Shown: positions 47,848 to 58,311, counted from the stretch's first letter. The stretch: DNA of 64,000 bases from CAZCTC01 sp964501335 (GCA_964501335.1 CAZCTC010000019.1:53623-117622), one strand, 5' to 3'. A program made the numbers and translations. Notes: generated by a model from the sequence alone, not told the origin.

Positions 47848-48594
47848 TCAACTGCTTTCAGGTTCACTCAGTTCACGCTGAAATTCCAAAATCCATTTAG
47901 ATTCCTCTTTGGTCAAAGGCAATCCTTCAAGCATATCCGGCCGCCGCTTCCAGGTACGCCATAAAGCCTGATACCGTCGCCAGCGGGCAATCGCCGCATG
48001 GTTGCCGGAAAGCAAAACGCTGGGAACTTCCAACCCGCGATAAAGAGGTGGACGGGTATATTGCGGTCCCTCTAAAACTCCGCTGGCATGTGAATCATGC
48101 CAGGCCCCTTCCGCCGCCCCCAGCACCCCTGGAATCAGCCGTGAAAGAGCATCGATGATGACCATGGCCGGCAACTCTCCCCCGGTTAAAACATAGTCGC
48201 CGATCGACAGCTCATGGGTGACCAGCTCGGTGCGGACCCGCTCATCGACCCCTTCATAATGCCCGCATAACATCACCAGTTGTGAATAGTGCGACAATTC
48301 AATCGCCACTTTTTGAGTAAACAACCGGCCCTGGGGAGTCAACAAAATTACCGGAGTGTTGTTGCGCCCGGCAATCGCATCCACTGCTCGGAAAAAAGGC
48401 TCGGGTTTCATCACCATCCCCTCGCCCCCGCCATAAGGCACATCGTCGGTCATCTGATGGCGGTCCAGAGCATAATCTCGAAGTTGATGAAGAACTACGG
48501 TCAGCAGTCCATGCTGTTGAGCCCGTTTCAAAACGCTTTCTTGCAAAGGGCTCATAAACATAGAAGGAAATAAAGTCAAGACATCGATGCGCAT
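47848..48594 (-). CDS. trmD: tRNA (guanine37-N1)-methyltransferase
   Basis: A 248-residue SPOUT methyltransferase that makes m1G37 in tRNAs, preventing +1 frameshifts. The start MRIDVLTLFPSMF, PYGGGEGMVMKPEP, CGHYEGVDERV, the knot motif SIGDYVLTGGELPAMV, and the C-terminal RPPLYRGLEVPSVLLSGNHAAI with LWRTWKRRPDML are all diagnostic. The length is normal. Unlike most bacteria, the usual neighbours rpsP, rimM and rplS are absent; here it ends an operon after ssnA. Confidence 0.97.
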   Translation of the reverse strand: MRIDVLTLFPSMFMSPLQESVLKRAQQHGLLTVVLHQLRDYALDRHQMTDDVPYGGGEGMVMKPEPFFRAVDAIAGRNNTPVILLTPQGRLFTQKVAIELSHYSQLVMLCGHYEGVDERVRTELVTHELSIGDYVLTGGELPAMVIIDALSRLIPGVLGAAEGAWHDSHASGVLEGPQYTRPPLYRGLEVPSVLLSGNHAAIARWRRYQALWRTWKRRPDMLEGLPLTKEESKWILEFQRELSEPESS

Positions 48595-48638
48595 GGATTA
48601 TTTTACCATCACCGGATGATAGAGCAAGAAGAGCACTC

Positions 48639-49973
48639 TCAAGCCGCCCGCGCCCAGACAGCAGCCGCCCGTTCCCGGGTCCGGGCCGCCAGCTCCGCTT
48701 CATCCAGGGTCAACAACTTCCGATCGCGCATCAAAACCCGACCCGCACTGATCGTCGTCGTAATCATCGAAGCTTCATACCCAAAAATCAAATGCCAGGG
48801 GAGATTTCCAGCCGTCAACGGTGTGATCGGTTGATAGTCAATCAAGACCAGATCGGCGGCCGCTCCCGGCGTCAATTCACCCAACCGACTCTCCGGCCAG
48901 AAAATCCGGGCCAGTTGGGCATTGGCCGCAAACGCCAGCTCGAAAATTAAATTCCCCGGCATGGCCCGCGGATCGCGCTGCGCCAGTTTATGCACCAGAT
49001 AGCCGGTCTTGATCTCTTCCATCATATTGTTGCTGAACCCATCGTTCCCCAATGAAACCGCCACCCCTCGCGCCAACATCGCCTCAACGCGCGCCACCCC
49101 CACGGCATTGTTCATATTCGAACGCGGCTGGTGCGTTACCCGGGTATGGCTCTCCGCCAACAACTCCATCTCGCTTTCATCCACATGCACTGCGTGGGCG
49201 ACGATCGTCCGTGGTCCCAAAATCCCGGCATCATCAAGCCGCCGGATCACGCGCTGGCCCGACCGGCGCAGACTGTCGGCCACATCTTCCTGCCCTTCCG
49301 CCGCATGGATATGGAACCCGCAATTCAGCCCCTGCGCCGCCGCCACCGCCGCAACCAACGTCTCATCGCTCAAAGTCAGGGAAGCATGCAGCCCAAACGC
49401 GGCCCCTAATTGCGGGTGCGGCTGGGCCTGCAACCGCTGCAAAAAGCGCACATTCTCCGCAATTCCGGCCTGCGCCCGCGCCTCACCGTCACGGTCGGTC
49501 ACTTCATAACACAGGGCCGTCCGCACCCCCGAGTCCACCACCGCCTCGGCAATCCAATCCAACGATCCGGCAATCGCTCCCGGACTGGCATGATGGTCGA
49601 TCAACGTCGTCGTGCCGTGGCGGATCGCATCCGCCAGACAGACCTGCGCCGAAAGCTTTACATCCTCCGGATCCAGCACCTTATCCAGGCGCCACCATAA
49701 ACGCTCCAAAATCTCCCCAAAACTCGCCGCCGCCGGGCCTGGATAAGCCCAGCCCCGCGCCATCGCTCCATAGAAATGGGTGTGACCGCACAAAAAGGCC
49801 GGCATCGCCAGCTGCCCCTGAGCATCCAGTTGTTCTTCTTCAGGATGAAGAGCGGTCAAGGCTGTTGTTGTATCGATCGCCGCAATCTTTCCATCACGGA
49901 TTAAAAGGGCACCATCCGCAATCAACTCGGGCTGCGCCCCCAATGTAGCGACTCGGGCATGGATGATTAACAT
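48639..49973 (-). CDS. ssnA: SsnA-type aminohydrolase (amidohydrolase superfamily)
   Basis: A 444-residue metal-dependent amidohydrolase. Metal ligands are in LCGHTHFYGAMARG (H-x-H), HIHAAEGQEDV, VAHAVHVDESEM and SLGNDGFSNNMMEE. The length and strings match the SsnA group of putative aminohydrolases, found with purine/selenium-dependent catabolism in other bacteria. No xanthine dehydrogenase genes are near. The start is set at the ATG at 49973 because AAGGAGG lies upstream; the frame is open further but would overlap the YihY-like gene. It overlaps that gene by 7 bases. The substrate is unproven. Confidence 0.88.
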   Translation of the reverse strand: MLIIHARVATLGAQPELIADGALLIRDGKIAAIDTTTALTALHPEEEQLDAQGQLAMPAFLCGHTHFYGAMARGWAYPGPAAASFGEILERLWWRLDKVLDPEDVKLSAQVCLADAIRHGTTTLIDHHASPGAIAGSLDWIAEAVVDSGVRTALCYEVTDRDGEARAQAGIAENVRFLQRLQAQPHPQLGAAFGLHASLTLSDETLVAAVAAAQGLNCGFHIHAAEGQEDVADSLRRSGQRVIRRLDDAGILGPRTIVAHAVHVDESEMELLAESHTRVTHQPRSNMNNAVGVARVEAMLARGVAVSLGNDGFSNNMMEEIKTGYLVHKLAQRDPRAMPGNLIFELAFAANAQLARIFWPESRLGELTPGAAADLVLIDYQPITPLTAGNLPWHLIFGYEASMITTTISAGRVLMRDRKLLTLDEAELAARTRERAAAVWARAA

Positions 49974-50878
49974 TCCTGACCTCCTTGAGATGATGATGGG
50001 GCTATCTGCAACTGCATCAACGGCCCGTGCTCTTCCACATAGGCCAACACTTCCGCCCCGGAGAGAAATAAAATATAGCTCCAATAAGCCCATACAATAG
50101 GTAAGACCAAACCCCATAAAGAACCATAGACAATGGGATAATTCAACAGTCCTACCGTCAACGCCCACGCAAAAAACTCACGGGTGATTTCCCAAAGGAT
50201 TCCTACCGCCGCCCCCAATCCAATCGCCGTACGCCAGCGCACCGGATTGGTTGGAAAAAACTTGTACACCATCACGACCAATCCGGTAATGGCGCCTAAA
50301 GAAAGGGCATGCTCCAACCACGAAGCCGGTATCATGTAAAACCATTGCTCAGGTAGAGGCAGCCAATGTTGCAATAACTGCCATAAAGTCCTTGCCAGAA
50401 AGGTAAACAGCACCCAGGCAGTCAATCCCAACACCGAAAGGATTCCCAAAACCCGCGGCTTCCAGAAGGCTCGCCGCGGCCCCCGCTCCCAGACCGCATT
50501 GACCCCACGTTCCAGCGCCGTAAAAATGGCCGAAGTGGACCAAAGGGTTCCGATGACGGAAGCCGCCCCTAAAGCCCCCCGATATTCCAGAATGCTGGCA
50601 ATGTTACGCCGCAAAGTCTCTGCTTCCCCCGGCAACAACCAGCGCAGCCCATCCAGAGTTTCTTTTTCCACATATTGGGCATTTAAGAAAAAGCTTCCGA
50701 TAAACAACATAAAGCTGAGCAACGGCACGGTAGATAACAGGGTATAGTAAGCCAGAGTGGCCGCATACATGCTCACCATATGCCGGTTGTAACGCTGTAC
50801 CAGCTCAATCCCGACAGCCAGAGGCGGCCAGCGCTGCGCCCGCTCCCACCACCCCAACCCCGCGCCCCAGGTAAACAT
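49967..50878 (-). CDS. YihY/BrkB family membrane protein
   Basis: A 303-residue protein with six predicted membrane segments and the family marks: MVSMYAATLAYYTLLSTVPL near residue 35, LGAASVIGTLWSTSAIF, NAVWERGPRRAFWKPRVLGI, and YPIVYGSLWGLVLPIVWAYW. The family is sometimes annotated as RNase BN, which is mistaken; its function is unknown. Its ATG follows the stop of the epimerase gene with no base between (TAGATG), so it is coupled. Confidence 0.92.
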   Translation of the reverse strand: MFTWGAGLGWWERAQRWPPLAVGIELVQRYNRHMVSMYAATLAYYTLLSTVPLLSFMLFIGSFFLNAQYVEKETLDGLRWLLPGEAETLRRNIASILEYRGALGAASVIGTLWSTSAIFTALERGVNAVWERGPRRAFWKPRVLGILSVLGLTAWVLFTFLARTLWQLLQHWLPLPEQWFYMIPASWLEHALSLGAITGLVVMVYKFFPTNPVRWRTAIGLGAAVGILWEITREFFAWALTVGLLNYPIVYGSLWGLVLPIVWAYWSYILFLSGAEVLAYVEEHGPLMQLQIAPSSSQGGQEC

Positions 50879-51808
50879 CTAGACCCGACGAAAACGAGGA
50901 TCTTGCAACAAAATCCGCCGGATGCCTTCTTCCAAAGAAACCCGCGGCGTATAGCCCAGTAGCTGGTGCGCCAGCGTCAAATCGGCCCGGAACCGTGAAA
51001 TTCCGCCGCTTTCCACCGGGCTGTAAATCACATTGCTCACCGAACCGGTCAACTTGAGGATCAAATGGGCTACTTCATTGATCGTGATCTCACTCCCGCC
51101 CCCCACATTGATCACCCGCCGATCCGCCTCTCCGGCCTGCACCGCCGCGACCAGCGCCGCCACAGCATCATCAATGTAAATAAAATCGCGGGCCTGCTCC
51201 CCACTGCCGAAGATCACCAGAGAGCCCGAACCCAGCGCCTGCCGCAAAAAACGCGGAATAACCGGCGCATGGGAAGGCGGCAACGGCTGCCCGGGCCCAT
51301 AGGCATTGGATATCCGCAGCGTCACGGTCGAAATTCCCCACAGCGCCCCGATCGTATTGACGTAATATTCTGCCGCCAGCTTGCTGACCGCATAAGGGGA
51401 TTGAGGATTGGGCCGGGCCTCTTCCGAAATCGGCTGCTCTTTTTGCTCTCCGTAAACGGCTCCCGACGAAGCCAGGATCACCCGCGGGACACCGACATCC
51501 CGGATAGCCTCCAGCAAAGCCACTGTGCCGCCGACATTGACTTCATTGTATTCGCGGGGATAGAGGATCGATTCCGCCACCAGAACCCGGGCGGCCAGAT
51601 GGTAAACACAATCCACTCCCTGCAACAGGGTCCAAAGCTTGGGCCGATCCCGGACATCGCCGCGATGAAAAAGCACCCGAGAATCCAGCCGGGCAGGATC
51701 ACCGGCGCTTAAATCATCCAAAACCATCACTTCATGATTTCGCTGCACCAATGTGTTAGCCAACACACTGCCTAAAAATCCCGCCCCGCCCGTGATTAAA
51801 ATCCGCAC
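50879..51808 (-). CDS. NAD-dependent nucleotide-sugar epimerase/dehydratase
   Basis: A 309-residue short-chain dehydrogenase of the extended UDP-glucose 4-epimerase-like type. The NAD motif GGAGFLG is at residues ~8-14, the catalytic Ser in ASSGAVYGE and the Tyr-Lys pair in PYAVSKLAAEYY. GSGEQARDFIYIDDAV is typical of nucleotide-sugar epimerases. The start is GTG at 51808 with GAGGTGG upstream; the frame extends 16 codons further without support. The operon also holds the FemX-like transferase and the YihY-like protein, suggesting envelope polysaccharide or wall work. Confidence 0.9.
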   Translation of the reverse strand: MRILITGGAGFLGSVLANTLVQRNHEVMVLDDLSAGDPARLDSRVLFHRGDVRDRPKLWTLLQGVDCVYHLAARVLVAESILYPREYNEVNVGGTVALLEAIRDVGVPRVILASSGAVYGEQKEQPISEEARPNPQSPYAVSKLAAEYYVNTIGALWGISTVTLRISNAYGPGQPLPPSHAPVIPRFLRQALGSGSLVIFGSGEQARDFIYIDDAVAALVAAVQAGEADRRVINVGGGSEITINEVAHLILKLTGSVSNVIYSPVESGGISRFRADLTLAHQLLGYTPRVSLEEGIRRILLQDPRFRRV

Positions 51809-51831
51809 ACAACCACCTCTTTCCCCACCTG

Positions 51832-52895
<1,064 letters not shown>

Positions 52896-52899
<4 letters not shown>

Positions 52900-52905
52900 T
52901 GTAGC
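52896..52905 (-). promoter_or_regulatory. Extended -10 at the femX-like start codon
   Basis: On the minus strand TGCTACAAT is immediately followed by GGGTCCC and GTG; the last three bases of the box and the next G form the annotated ATG. Transcription would start at about the GTG codon at 52890. Confidence 0.4.
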
Positions 52906-52936
52906 ATAAAATCTGGATTAGAAATTATGTGGCGCC

Positions 52937-52964
52937 TTGCCCCCTGAGAATTTCCGGCTATGAT
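52937..52964 (+). promoter_or_regulatory. Candidate hflX promoter
   Basis: TTGCCC (52937-52942), 16-base spacer, TATGAT (52959-52964), giving a ~165-base leader. The -35 resembles those of the MIP18-type and secreted repeat protein genes. Confidence 0.45.
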
Positions 52965-53134
52965 TACGGTACATTTAAAGAGGCATGAGAAAATGATCCG
53001 CTAACTTTCATTAAGGACACCGCACTCAATACACACAAGCGTTTTTTCGCCGTTCCGTTAAGGAAAAACGAAAAAGCTGAACTAATCTCTACGGTTTATC
53101 CCGATAGGGTCTCAGTAAAAAAGGAAAAAATCTT

Positions 53135-54490
53135 ATGCATGATTATGATGATCTGAAAGAAACGATCGAGCCCGAGCGCGCGTTTCTGGTCGGCGTCGAC
53201 TGGAAAGCCCGCCCCGCAGGCCGATTTTCCCCCGAAGCCTGGCCGGCCGAAGAATCCCTGGCCGAACTGACCCAACTCGCCGGCACAGCCGGGCTGGAAG
53301 TCGTCGGCCAATCCATCCAAAAACTGGATCGCCCCCATGCCGATACCTTCATCGGCCGGGGCAAAGCCGAGGAAATCGCCGGCACCATCCGGATGGCCGG
53401 CGCCAATGTCGTGCTCTTCGACGACGAACTGCGCCCCACCCATCAACGCGAGTTGGAAGAGATCTTCGGAGACAAAGTCAAAGTGCTCGACCGCACCGGC
53501 ATCATTCTCGACATCTTCGCTCAACATGCCCACACCCGTGAAGGAGCCCTGCAAGTCGAACTGGCCCAATATGAATATCGCCTGCCCCGCCTGACCCAGA
53601 TCTGGACCCAGCGGGCCCTGACTCGTCAAGGTGGTGGTCAGGCCGGCGGTGCCGGCGGCGGCGTTGGTTTGCGCGGTCCCGGCGAAACCCGCCTGGAAAT
53701 GGACCGCCGCGTCATCCGCAACCGCATCGCCCAGATCAAGCGCGAGCTGGAAAATGTCCGCGCCCACCGCGCCCGCTACCGCGATCAACGCCGGCGCAGC
53801 GGTATCCCCACGGTGGCGCTCGTCGGCTATACCAATGCCGGCAAGTCCACCCTGCTTAACCGCCTCAGCGGATCCGATCTCTACGTCGCCGACCAGCTCT
53901 TCGCCACCCTCGATCCCACCACCCGCCGCGTCTCCCTCCCCGATGGTGCCCTGATCCTGGTCACCGACACGGTCGGCTTCATCCAGAAACTGCCCACCCA
54001 GCTGGTCGCGGCCTTCCGCGCCACCCTGGAAGAGGTTACCGAAGCTGACCTGCTGCTCCACATCATCGACGTCAGCCATTCCCACGCCCGCGAACAGGCG
54101 CAAGCCGTCTACCATACCCTGGAAGAAATCGAAGCCCATCGCCTGCCGACCATCAACGTCCTCAACAAGATCGACCGCCTCGCCAACCCGGAAGCGGCCG
54201 GCGACGCCATCAGTGGAATGGCCAACAGTGTCGCCATCTCCGCCGTCTCCGGCGAAGGGATCGACGAACTGATGGCCCGGATCGAAGAGGTCCTGGAAGC
54301 CGAAATGGTCCGCGTCGACCTGTTGATCCCCTTCACCCATGGCGAAATCGTCAGCCTCTTCCACGAACGCGGCCTGCTCGACCATGAAGACCATATCGAA
54401 CAGGGCACCCGGATCACCGGACGGATTCCTCAGGCGCTGCTGCCGGAGTTCGAACCCTTCCAAATCCCGCAACGAGGTTCCAGAAAGTAA
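53135..54490 (+). CDS. hflX: GTPase HflX
   Basis: A 451-residue ribosome-associated GTPase that splits or rescues stalled ribosomes. The N-terminal HflX domain includes DTFIGRGKAEEIA and VLFDDELRPTHQRELEE, then DRTGIILDIFAQHAHTREG. A Gly-rich segment (GGGQAGGAGGGVGLRGPGE) precedes the G domain: G1 GYTNAGKST near residue 230, G3 DTVGFIQKLP, G4 NKID. The C-terminal ~90 residues match the normal tail. AAGGA lies before ATG. It is co-transcribed with rlmE one base downstream. Confidence 0.96.
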   Translation: MHDYDDLKETIEPERAFLVGVDWKARPAGRFSPEAWPAEESLAELTQLAGTAGLEVVGQSIQKLDRPHADTFIGRGKAEEIAGTIRMAGANVVLFDDELRPTHQRELEEIFGDKVKVLDRTGIILDIFAQHAHTREGALQVELAQYEYRLPRLTQIWTQRALTRQGGGQAGGAGGGVGLRGPGETRLEMDRRVIRNRIAQIKRELENVRAHRARYRDQRRRSGIPTVALVGYTNAGKSTLLNRLSGSDLYVADQLFATLDPTTRRVSLPDGALILVTDTVGFIQKLPTQLVAAFRATLEEVTEADLLLHIIDVSHSHAREQAQAVYHTLEEIEAHRLPTINVLNKIDRLANPEAAGDAISGMANSVAISAVSGEGIDELMARIEEVLEAEMVRVDLLIPFTHGEIVSLFHERGLLDHEDHIEQGTRITGRIPQALLPEFEPFQIPQRGSRK

Positions 54491-54491
54491 C

Positions 54492-55118
54492 ATGCCGCAT
54501 TGGCGCCAGTCTCAACAAAAAGATCCCTATTTCCGCAAGGCCAAACAGGAAGGCTATCGCGCCCGCTCGGCCTACAAACTGCTCCAGATCCAGGAAAAGT
54601 TTCACATCCTGCATCCGGGCAATGTGATCGTCGATCTGGGCGCCGCGCCGGGATCCTGGTCCCAGGTCGCGATCGGCATCGTCGGGGAACGCGGCCGCGT
54701 GGTCGCCCTGGATCTCCAGGAAATCGACGAGATCCCCGGCGTGATCATCCTCCGCGGCGATATGACCGCACCTGAAATTCAGGATGCCGTCATTACGGCG
54801 GCGGGAGGCCGGGCCGATGCGGTGATCAGCGATGCAGCCCCCTTCACCAGCGGCATCAAACTGCGCGATCAGGCCCTCTCCATGGAACTGGCCCGCGCCG
54901 CCTTGACCGTGGCCCGGCGCCTGTTGCGCCCCGGCGGCCGCCTGGTCATCAAAATCTTCGAGGGCCCTGAACTCCAGGCCTTCGTCAAAGAGACCCTGAC
55001 CTGGTTCCAAACCTCCCGCATCCACGCGCCGGCCGCCTCCCGCCAGGAAAGCAAAGAAACCTTCCTGATCGCTCAGGGATATAAAGGATCCAAGGAAGAG
55101 ACGCACACTCAGCCATAA
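54492..55118 (+). CDS. rlmE: 23S rRNA 2'-O-methyltransferase RlmE (FtsJ)
   Basis: A 208-residue methyltransferase modifying U2552 of 23S rRNA. RARSAYKLLQIQEKF carries the catalytic Lys, VIVDLGAAPGSWSQVA is the AdoMet motif, VISDAAP has the Asp, LVIKIFEG the second Lys and SRQESKETFLIA the Glu, completing the K-D-K-E tetrad. The start was moved to ATG at 54492, one base after the hflX stop, since the frame extends upstream inside hflX. Two ribosome-related genes in one operon make sense together. Confidence 0.95.
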   Translation: MPHWRQSQQKDPYFRKAKQEGYRARSAYKLLQIQEKFHILHPGNVIVDLGAAPGSWSQVAIGIVGERGRVVALDLQEIDEIPGVIILRGDMTAPEIQDAVITAAGGRADAVISDAAPFTSGIKLRDQALSMELARAALTVARRLLRPGGRLVIKIFEGPELQAFVKETLTWFQTSRIHAPAASRQESKETFLIAQGYKGSKEETHTQP

Positions 55119-55229
55119 ATTTTTCAGGGCTGCCGCCTTTGAAGGTAGCCCACAATTAACCGTGGACAAAGTTCTCTCACAAACAAGCGCGCCAAAAATG
55201 TTTTTCTTTCCCCCTCATATCCCCCCTGT

Positions 55230-55265
55230 CCCCCCTTCTCTCCCGCAAGCGGGAGAGAAGGGGGG
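55230..55265. repeat. 17-bp perfect hairpin downstream of rlmE
   Basis: Arms 55230-55246 and 55249-55265, purine/pyrimidine-strand biased (CCCCCCTTCTCTCCCGC). It lies ~110 bases after rlmE and may be a terminator or a mobile palindrome. Confidence 0.6.
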
Positions 55266-55272
55266 AATACTA

Positions 55273-55317
55273 AAGCGTTTTGGGCGCGCTGGCTACGACA
55301 GCGCGCCCAAAACGCTT
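55273..55317. terminator. 19-bp perfect hairpin upstream of the SbcC-like gene
   Basis: Arms 55273-55291 and 55299-55317 (AAGCGTTTTGGGCGCGCTG) with a 7-base loop, only eight bases after the previous hairpin. The two form a tandem structure between rlmE and the SbcC-like gene. Confidence 0.65.
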
Positions 55318-55388
55318 AACCATCCCCCCCTTTCCCTCGGGGGAAAGTCACAAAAATATATTTCCTATGATCGTATGGAGTAAAAGTC

Positions 55389-58115
55389 GTGATCCCCGAA
55401 GAAATACACCTCCGTAATTTCCTCTCCCATCGCCAGACCGACCTGAACCTGCGTTCCATCCAGCTGGCCAGCCTGGTCGGCGAAAACGGCGCCGGGAAAT
55501 CTTCCCTGTTGGATGCCATCACCTGGGTTGTCTGGGGCCGCTCCCGCGCCGCCCACGGCGCCGAGGAAAACCTCATCTACCATGGCGAATCCCAAACGGA
55601 GGTCGAATATATCTTCCGCATGCCCTACCAGGGCAAAGGCGCCCAGCGCTTCCGCATCTTGCGCCGGCGTGAGGTGCGCAATCGCCGCGCCACCAACGGC
55701 CTGCTCGATTTTCAGGTCGAGACCGAAGACGGCTGGCGCACCCTCAACGGAGAAAGCGTCCGCGAAACCCAAAACCGCATCATCGCCCAGTTGGGCCTGG
55801 ATTACGATACCTTCACCAACTCCGCCTACCTGCGCCAGGGGCATGCCGATGAATTCACCGTGCAAACGCCCTCCGACCGCAAAAAAGTCCTGGGAGTCAT
55901 CCTGGGATTGGACCGCTGGACCGAATACGGCGAACGGGCCCGCAAACGGCTTTCCGAATCCCAGGGCGAACTGCGCGAGCTCGAACGCCGGATTCAGGAT
56001 ACCGAAACCGAACTGGCCCGCCGTCCTGAATACGAAACCGCCCTCCAGCAGGCAGAACAGGAAGCCCAACTGGCCGCGGCTCGCCTGCAAGAAGCCCAAC
56101 AACTGGTCGACACCCTCCACCGCATCGAAGAACAGGCCGCCGCCCTCCACCGCCAGATCACCGATCAAACCCGCCGGCTCGACCAGGAACGCCAGCGCGC
56201 TACCGCCTTGCAACAAAACGAAACGGCTCAACATCTCCGGCTCGCCGGCTACAAAGATCGCCTGCAACAGGCCGCCCAGATCGAAGCCGACTATCAAATC
56301 TATCAGGAGACCCAAAAGGAAGAACGCGCCTGGGGTGAAAAACTCAGCCAGGCCGCCCTCCTCCAGGGAGAAAAATCTACCTGCGAACGTCAAATCGAAC
56401 AGGCCCGGCAGGAACTCGAACATCAGGCTTACGCCTGCGAACGCGAAGCGCTGCAACTGGAACAGCAAATCGCCCGCCTCGGAGCCGAGCTGGAAAGCGC
56501 CCTCAGCGCCGTGCTGGGCCAGATTCAATCCCTCGAAGAACGGGTCACCGATCCCCAGCTGGCCGCCGACCTGCAAAACGCCCGGGCCGCCCTACAAGAG
56601 ATGGAAACGCTGGCCGCCGACCTCGAACGCTCTCGCACTCAACTCCAGGAAAATCAGGTCGAACAGAGTCGCCGGCAGGAACGCAACCGCCAGCTCAAAG
56701 ACGAAATGAACAAGACCAAAGCCGGCCTGGATACCCTGACCGAAGCCGAGGCCTGCTGCCCGCTCTGCCGCCAGCCCCTGACGCCCGAACACCGCGAACA
56801 AATGCTGGCTGAAATTCGTGCCGAAGGGCAAAAAATGGGCGACGAATACCGATCCAACACCGCGCGGCTGCAAACCTTGAAAGAAGAAATCACCCGACTG
56901 GAAAATGAGGTCCGCGACGGGGAACGCCGCTTGCAGGAACGTCCGCACCGCGAACAAGCCGTCGCCCGGCTGCGCCAGCAGATCGAACAGAGCGAAGAGG
57001 CCCGCAATCGCATCGCCGCCCTGGGTCAGAAAGCCGAAGAACTCAGCCGGCAGATCGAAAATCGAGATTACGGCCAGATCGAACAGACCGCTCTGGCTCA
57101 GGCCCGGACCCGGCATCAAGAACTGCAAAGTCGGCTGGAACGCGAAGAGTACGCCGGCGAGGCCCGTAAAGCGTTGGCCCAAATTCTCCAGCAATTGATC
57201 GTCCTCGGCTACGATATCACCGCCCACAATCGGATCAAAGCCCGTCTGGCAGAACTGGCCCCCTCCGAAACCGCCTACCGCGAACTGGAAAAAGCCCGCG
57301 CCGGCATTCAAGGCGAAGAAGAAACCTTACAGCGGCTCACCCAGGAATTGGCCGTCCAACGGGAACGGGTCGCAAGCCAGGAAAAAGAAAGTCTGGCCCT
57401 GCAGGAAGAATTGGACCGGCTCCGCCCTCAAATCGCCCAGGCTCCCCAGGCCGCTAAAGTGCTCATGGAAGCGCGCCAGAACGAAGCCCTCGCCCGGCAA
57501 CGCGTCGGCGCAACCCGCCAGACGCTCAACGCCCTGCAAATTCAGGAAACTCGCCTGCTGACTATGCGCCGGAACCGCGAAGGGCTGGGCCGCCAGATCG
57601 CCATGTTGACCGATCTCCGCGACGCCTTCGGCATCAATGGAATTCCCGCCATGCTCATCGAGCACACCCTGCCCGAACTGGAAGCCGAAGCCAACCGTAT
57701 CCTGGAACAGCTCACCAACGGCCGGATGCACGTCCGACTGGAAAGCCAGCGGGAAACCAAAACGGGAACCCTCAAAGAGACGCTGGACATCATCATCAGC
57801 GATGAAAAAGGAACCCGTCCTTACGAAAGCTTCTCGGGAGGGGAACAATTCCGGGTCAATTTTGCCCTGCGGGTGGCTCTGTCGAGGCTGCTCTCGCAGC
57901 GGGCCGGAGTACGGCTACGCTCGCTCTTCATAGATGAAGGATTCGGCTCCTTAGACGGCGACGGCCGCCGTCGGCTGGTCGAAGCCGTGAAAACCATCCA
58001 GAGCGAATTCGACCTGATCCTGATCATCACCCACATCGAAGAGCTACAGGATACCTTCCCGGTACGGATTCAGGTCCTCAAAACCGAAAACGGCTCTCAA
58101 GTCGAAATCAACTAA
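55389..58115 (+). CDS. sbcC: SbcC/Rad50-like SMC-family ATPase
   Basis: A 908-residue DNA repair-type ATPase. Walker A GENGAGKSSLLDAITW (~31) and the Q-loop LRQGHADEF are in the N-terminal half. Long coiled coils (~180-450 and ~480-740) flank a zinc hook CPLC (Cys457/Cys460). The signature FSGGEQFRVNFALRVALSRL (~814) and Walker B LFIDEGFGSLD (~846) lie in the C-terminal half. The start is GTG at 55389 after GGAG. SbcC normally works with the nuclease SbcD/Mre11, usually encoded next to it; no sbcD is adjacent and the metallophosphoesterase at 18.8 kb is of another group. Confidence 0.92.
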   Translation: MIPEEIHLRNFLSHRQTDLNLRSIQLASLVGENGAGKSSLLDAITWVVWGRSRAAHGAEENLIYHGESQTEVEYIFRMPYQGKGAQRFRILRRREVRNRRATNGLLDFQVETEDGWRTLNGESVRETQNRIIAQLGLDYDTFTNSAYLRQGHADEFTVQTPSDRKKVLGVILGLDRWTEYGERARKRLSESQGELRELERRIQDTETELARRPEYETALQQAEQEAQLAAARLQEAQQLVDTLHRIEEQAAALHRQITDQTRRLDQERQRATALQQNETAQHLRLAGYKDRLQQAAQIEADYQIYQETQKEERAWGEKLSQAALLQGEKSTCERQIEQARQELEHQAYACEREALQLEQQIARLGAELESALSAVLGQIQSLEERVTDPQLAADLQNARAALQEMETLAADLERSRTQLQENQVEQSRRQERNRQLKDEMNKTKAGLDTLTEAEACCPLCRQPLTPEHREQMLAEIRAEGQKMGDEYRSNTARLQTLKEEITRLENEVRDGERRLQERPHREQAVARLRQQIEQSEEARNRIAALGQKAEELSRQIENRDYGQIEQTALAQARTRHQELQSRLEREEYAGEARKALAQILQQLIVLGYDITAHNRIKARLAELAPSETAYRELEKARAGIQGEEETLQRLTQELAVQRERVASQEKESLALQEELDRLRPQIAQAPQAAKVLMEARQNEALARQRVGATRQTLNALQIQETRLLTMRRNREGLGRQIAMLTDLRDAFGINGIPAMLIEHTLPELEAEANRILEQLTNGRMHVRLESQRETKTGTLKETLDIIISDEKGTRPYESFSGGEQFRVNFALRVALSRLLSQRAGVRLRSLFIDEGFGSLDGDGRRRLVEAVKTIQSEFDLILIITHIEELQDTFPVRIQVLKTENGSQVEIN

Positions 58116-58172
58116 AAACATAAATTATCGACCTGTGCGGTTAACCAAAAAAACAAGGGAAAGAAAAACCCA

Positions 58173-58296
58173 TTTTTCGGCGGCTTCAGAAAGCCGCCGA
58201 AAAAATGAATAAAAAATAACTCTCTCTACCTGCTTCGCACAGCGTGTCGCCTCAGGCCGAACAAAAGCCTTTTGCGGGACGCTAAAAAATACCAAC
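58173..58296. repeat. Dispersed non-coding element, copy B
   Basis: The hairpin (58173-58186 with 58191-58204) has the same 22-nt core as copy A, then AATAAAAAATAACTC, an exact 22-nt block shared with copy C (58229-58250) and GCGGGACGCT (58274-58283) shared with copy A. It lies between the SbcC-like gene and the zinc-ribbon gene. Confidence 0.7.
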
Positions 58297-58311
58297 CAGA
58301 CAGACCAAAAA

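Noticed and set aside
53096..54493. 465-codon open frame antisense to hflX
   Set aside because: The HflX frame has all GTPase motifs; the opposite frame has none.
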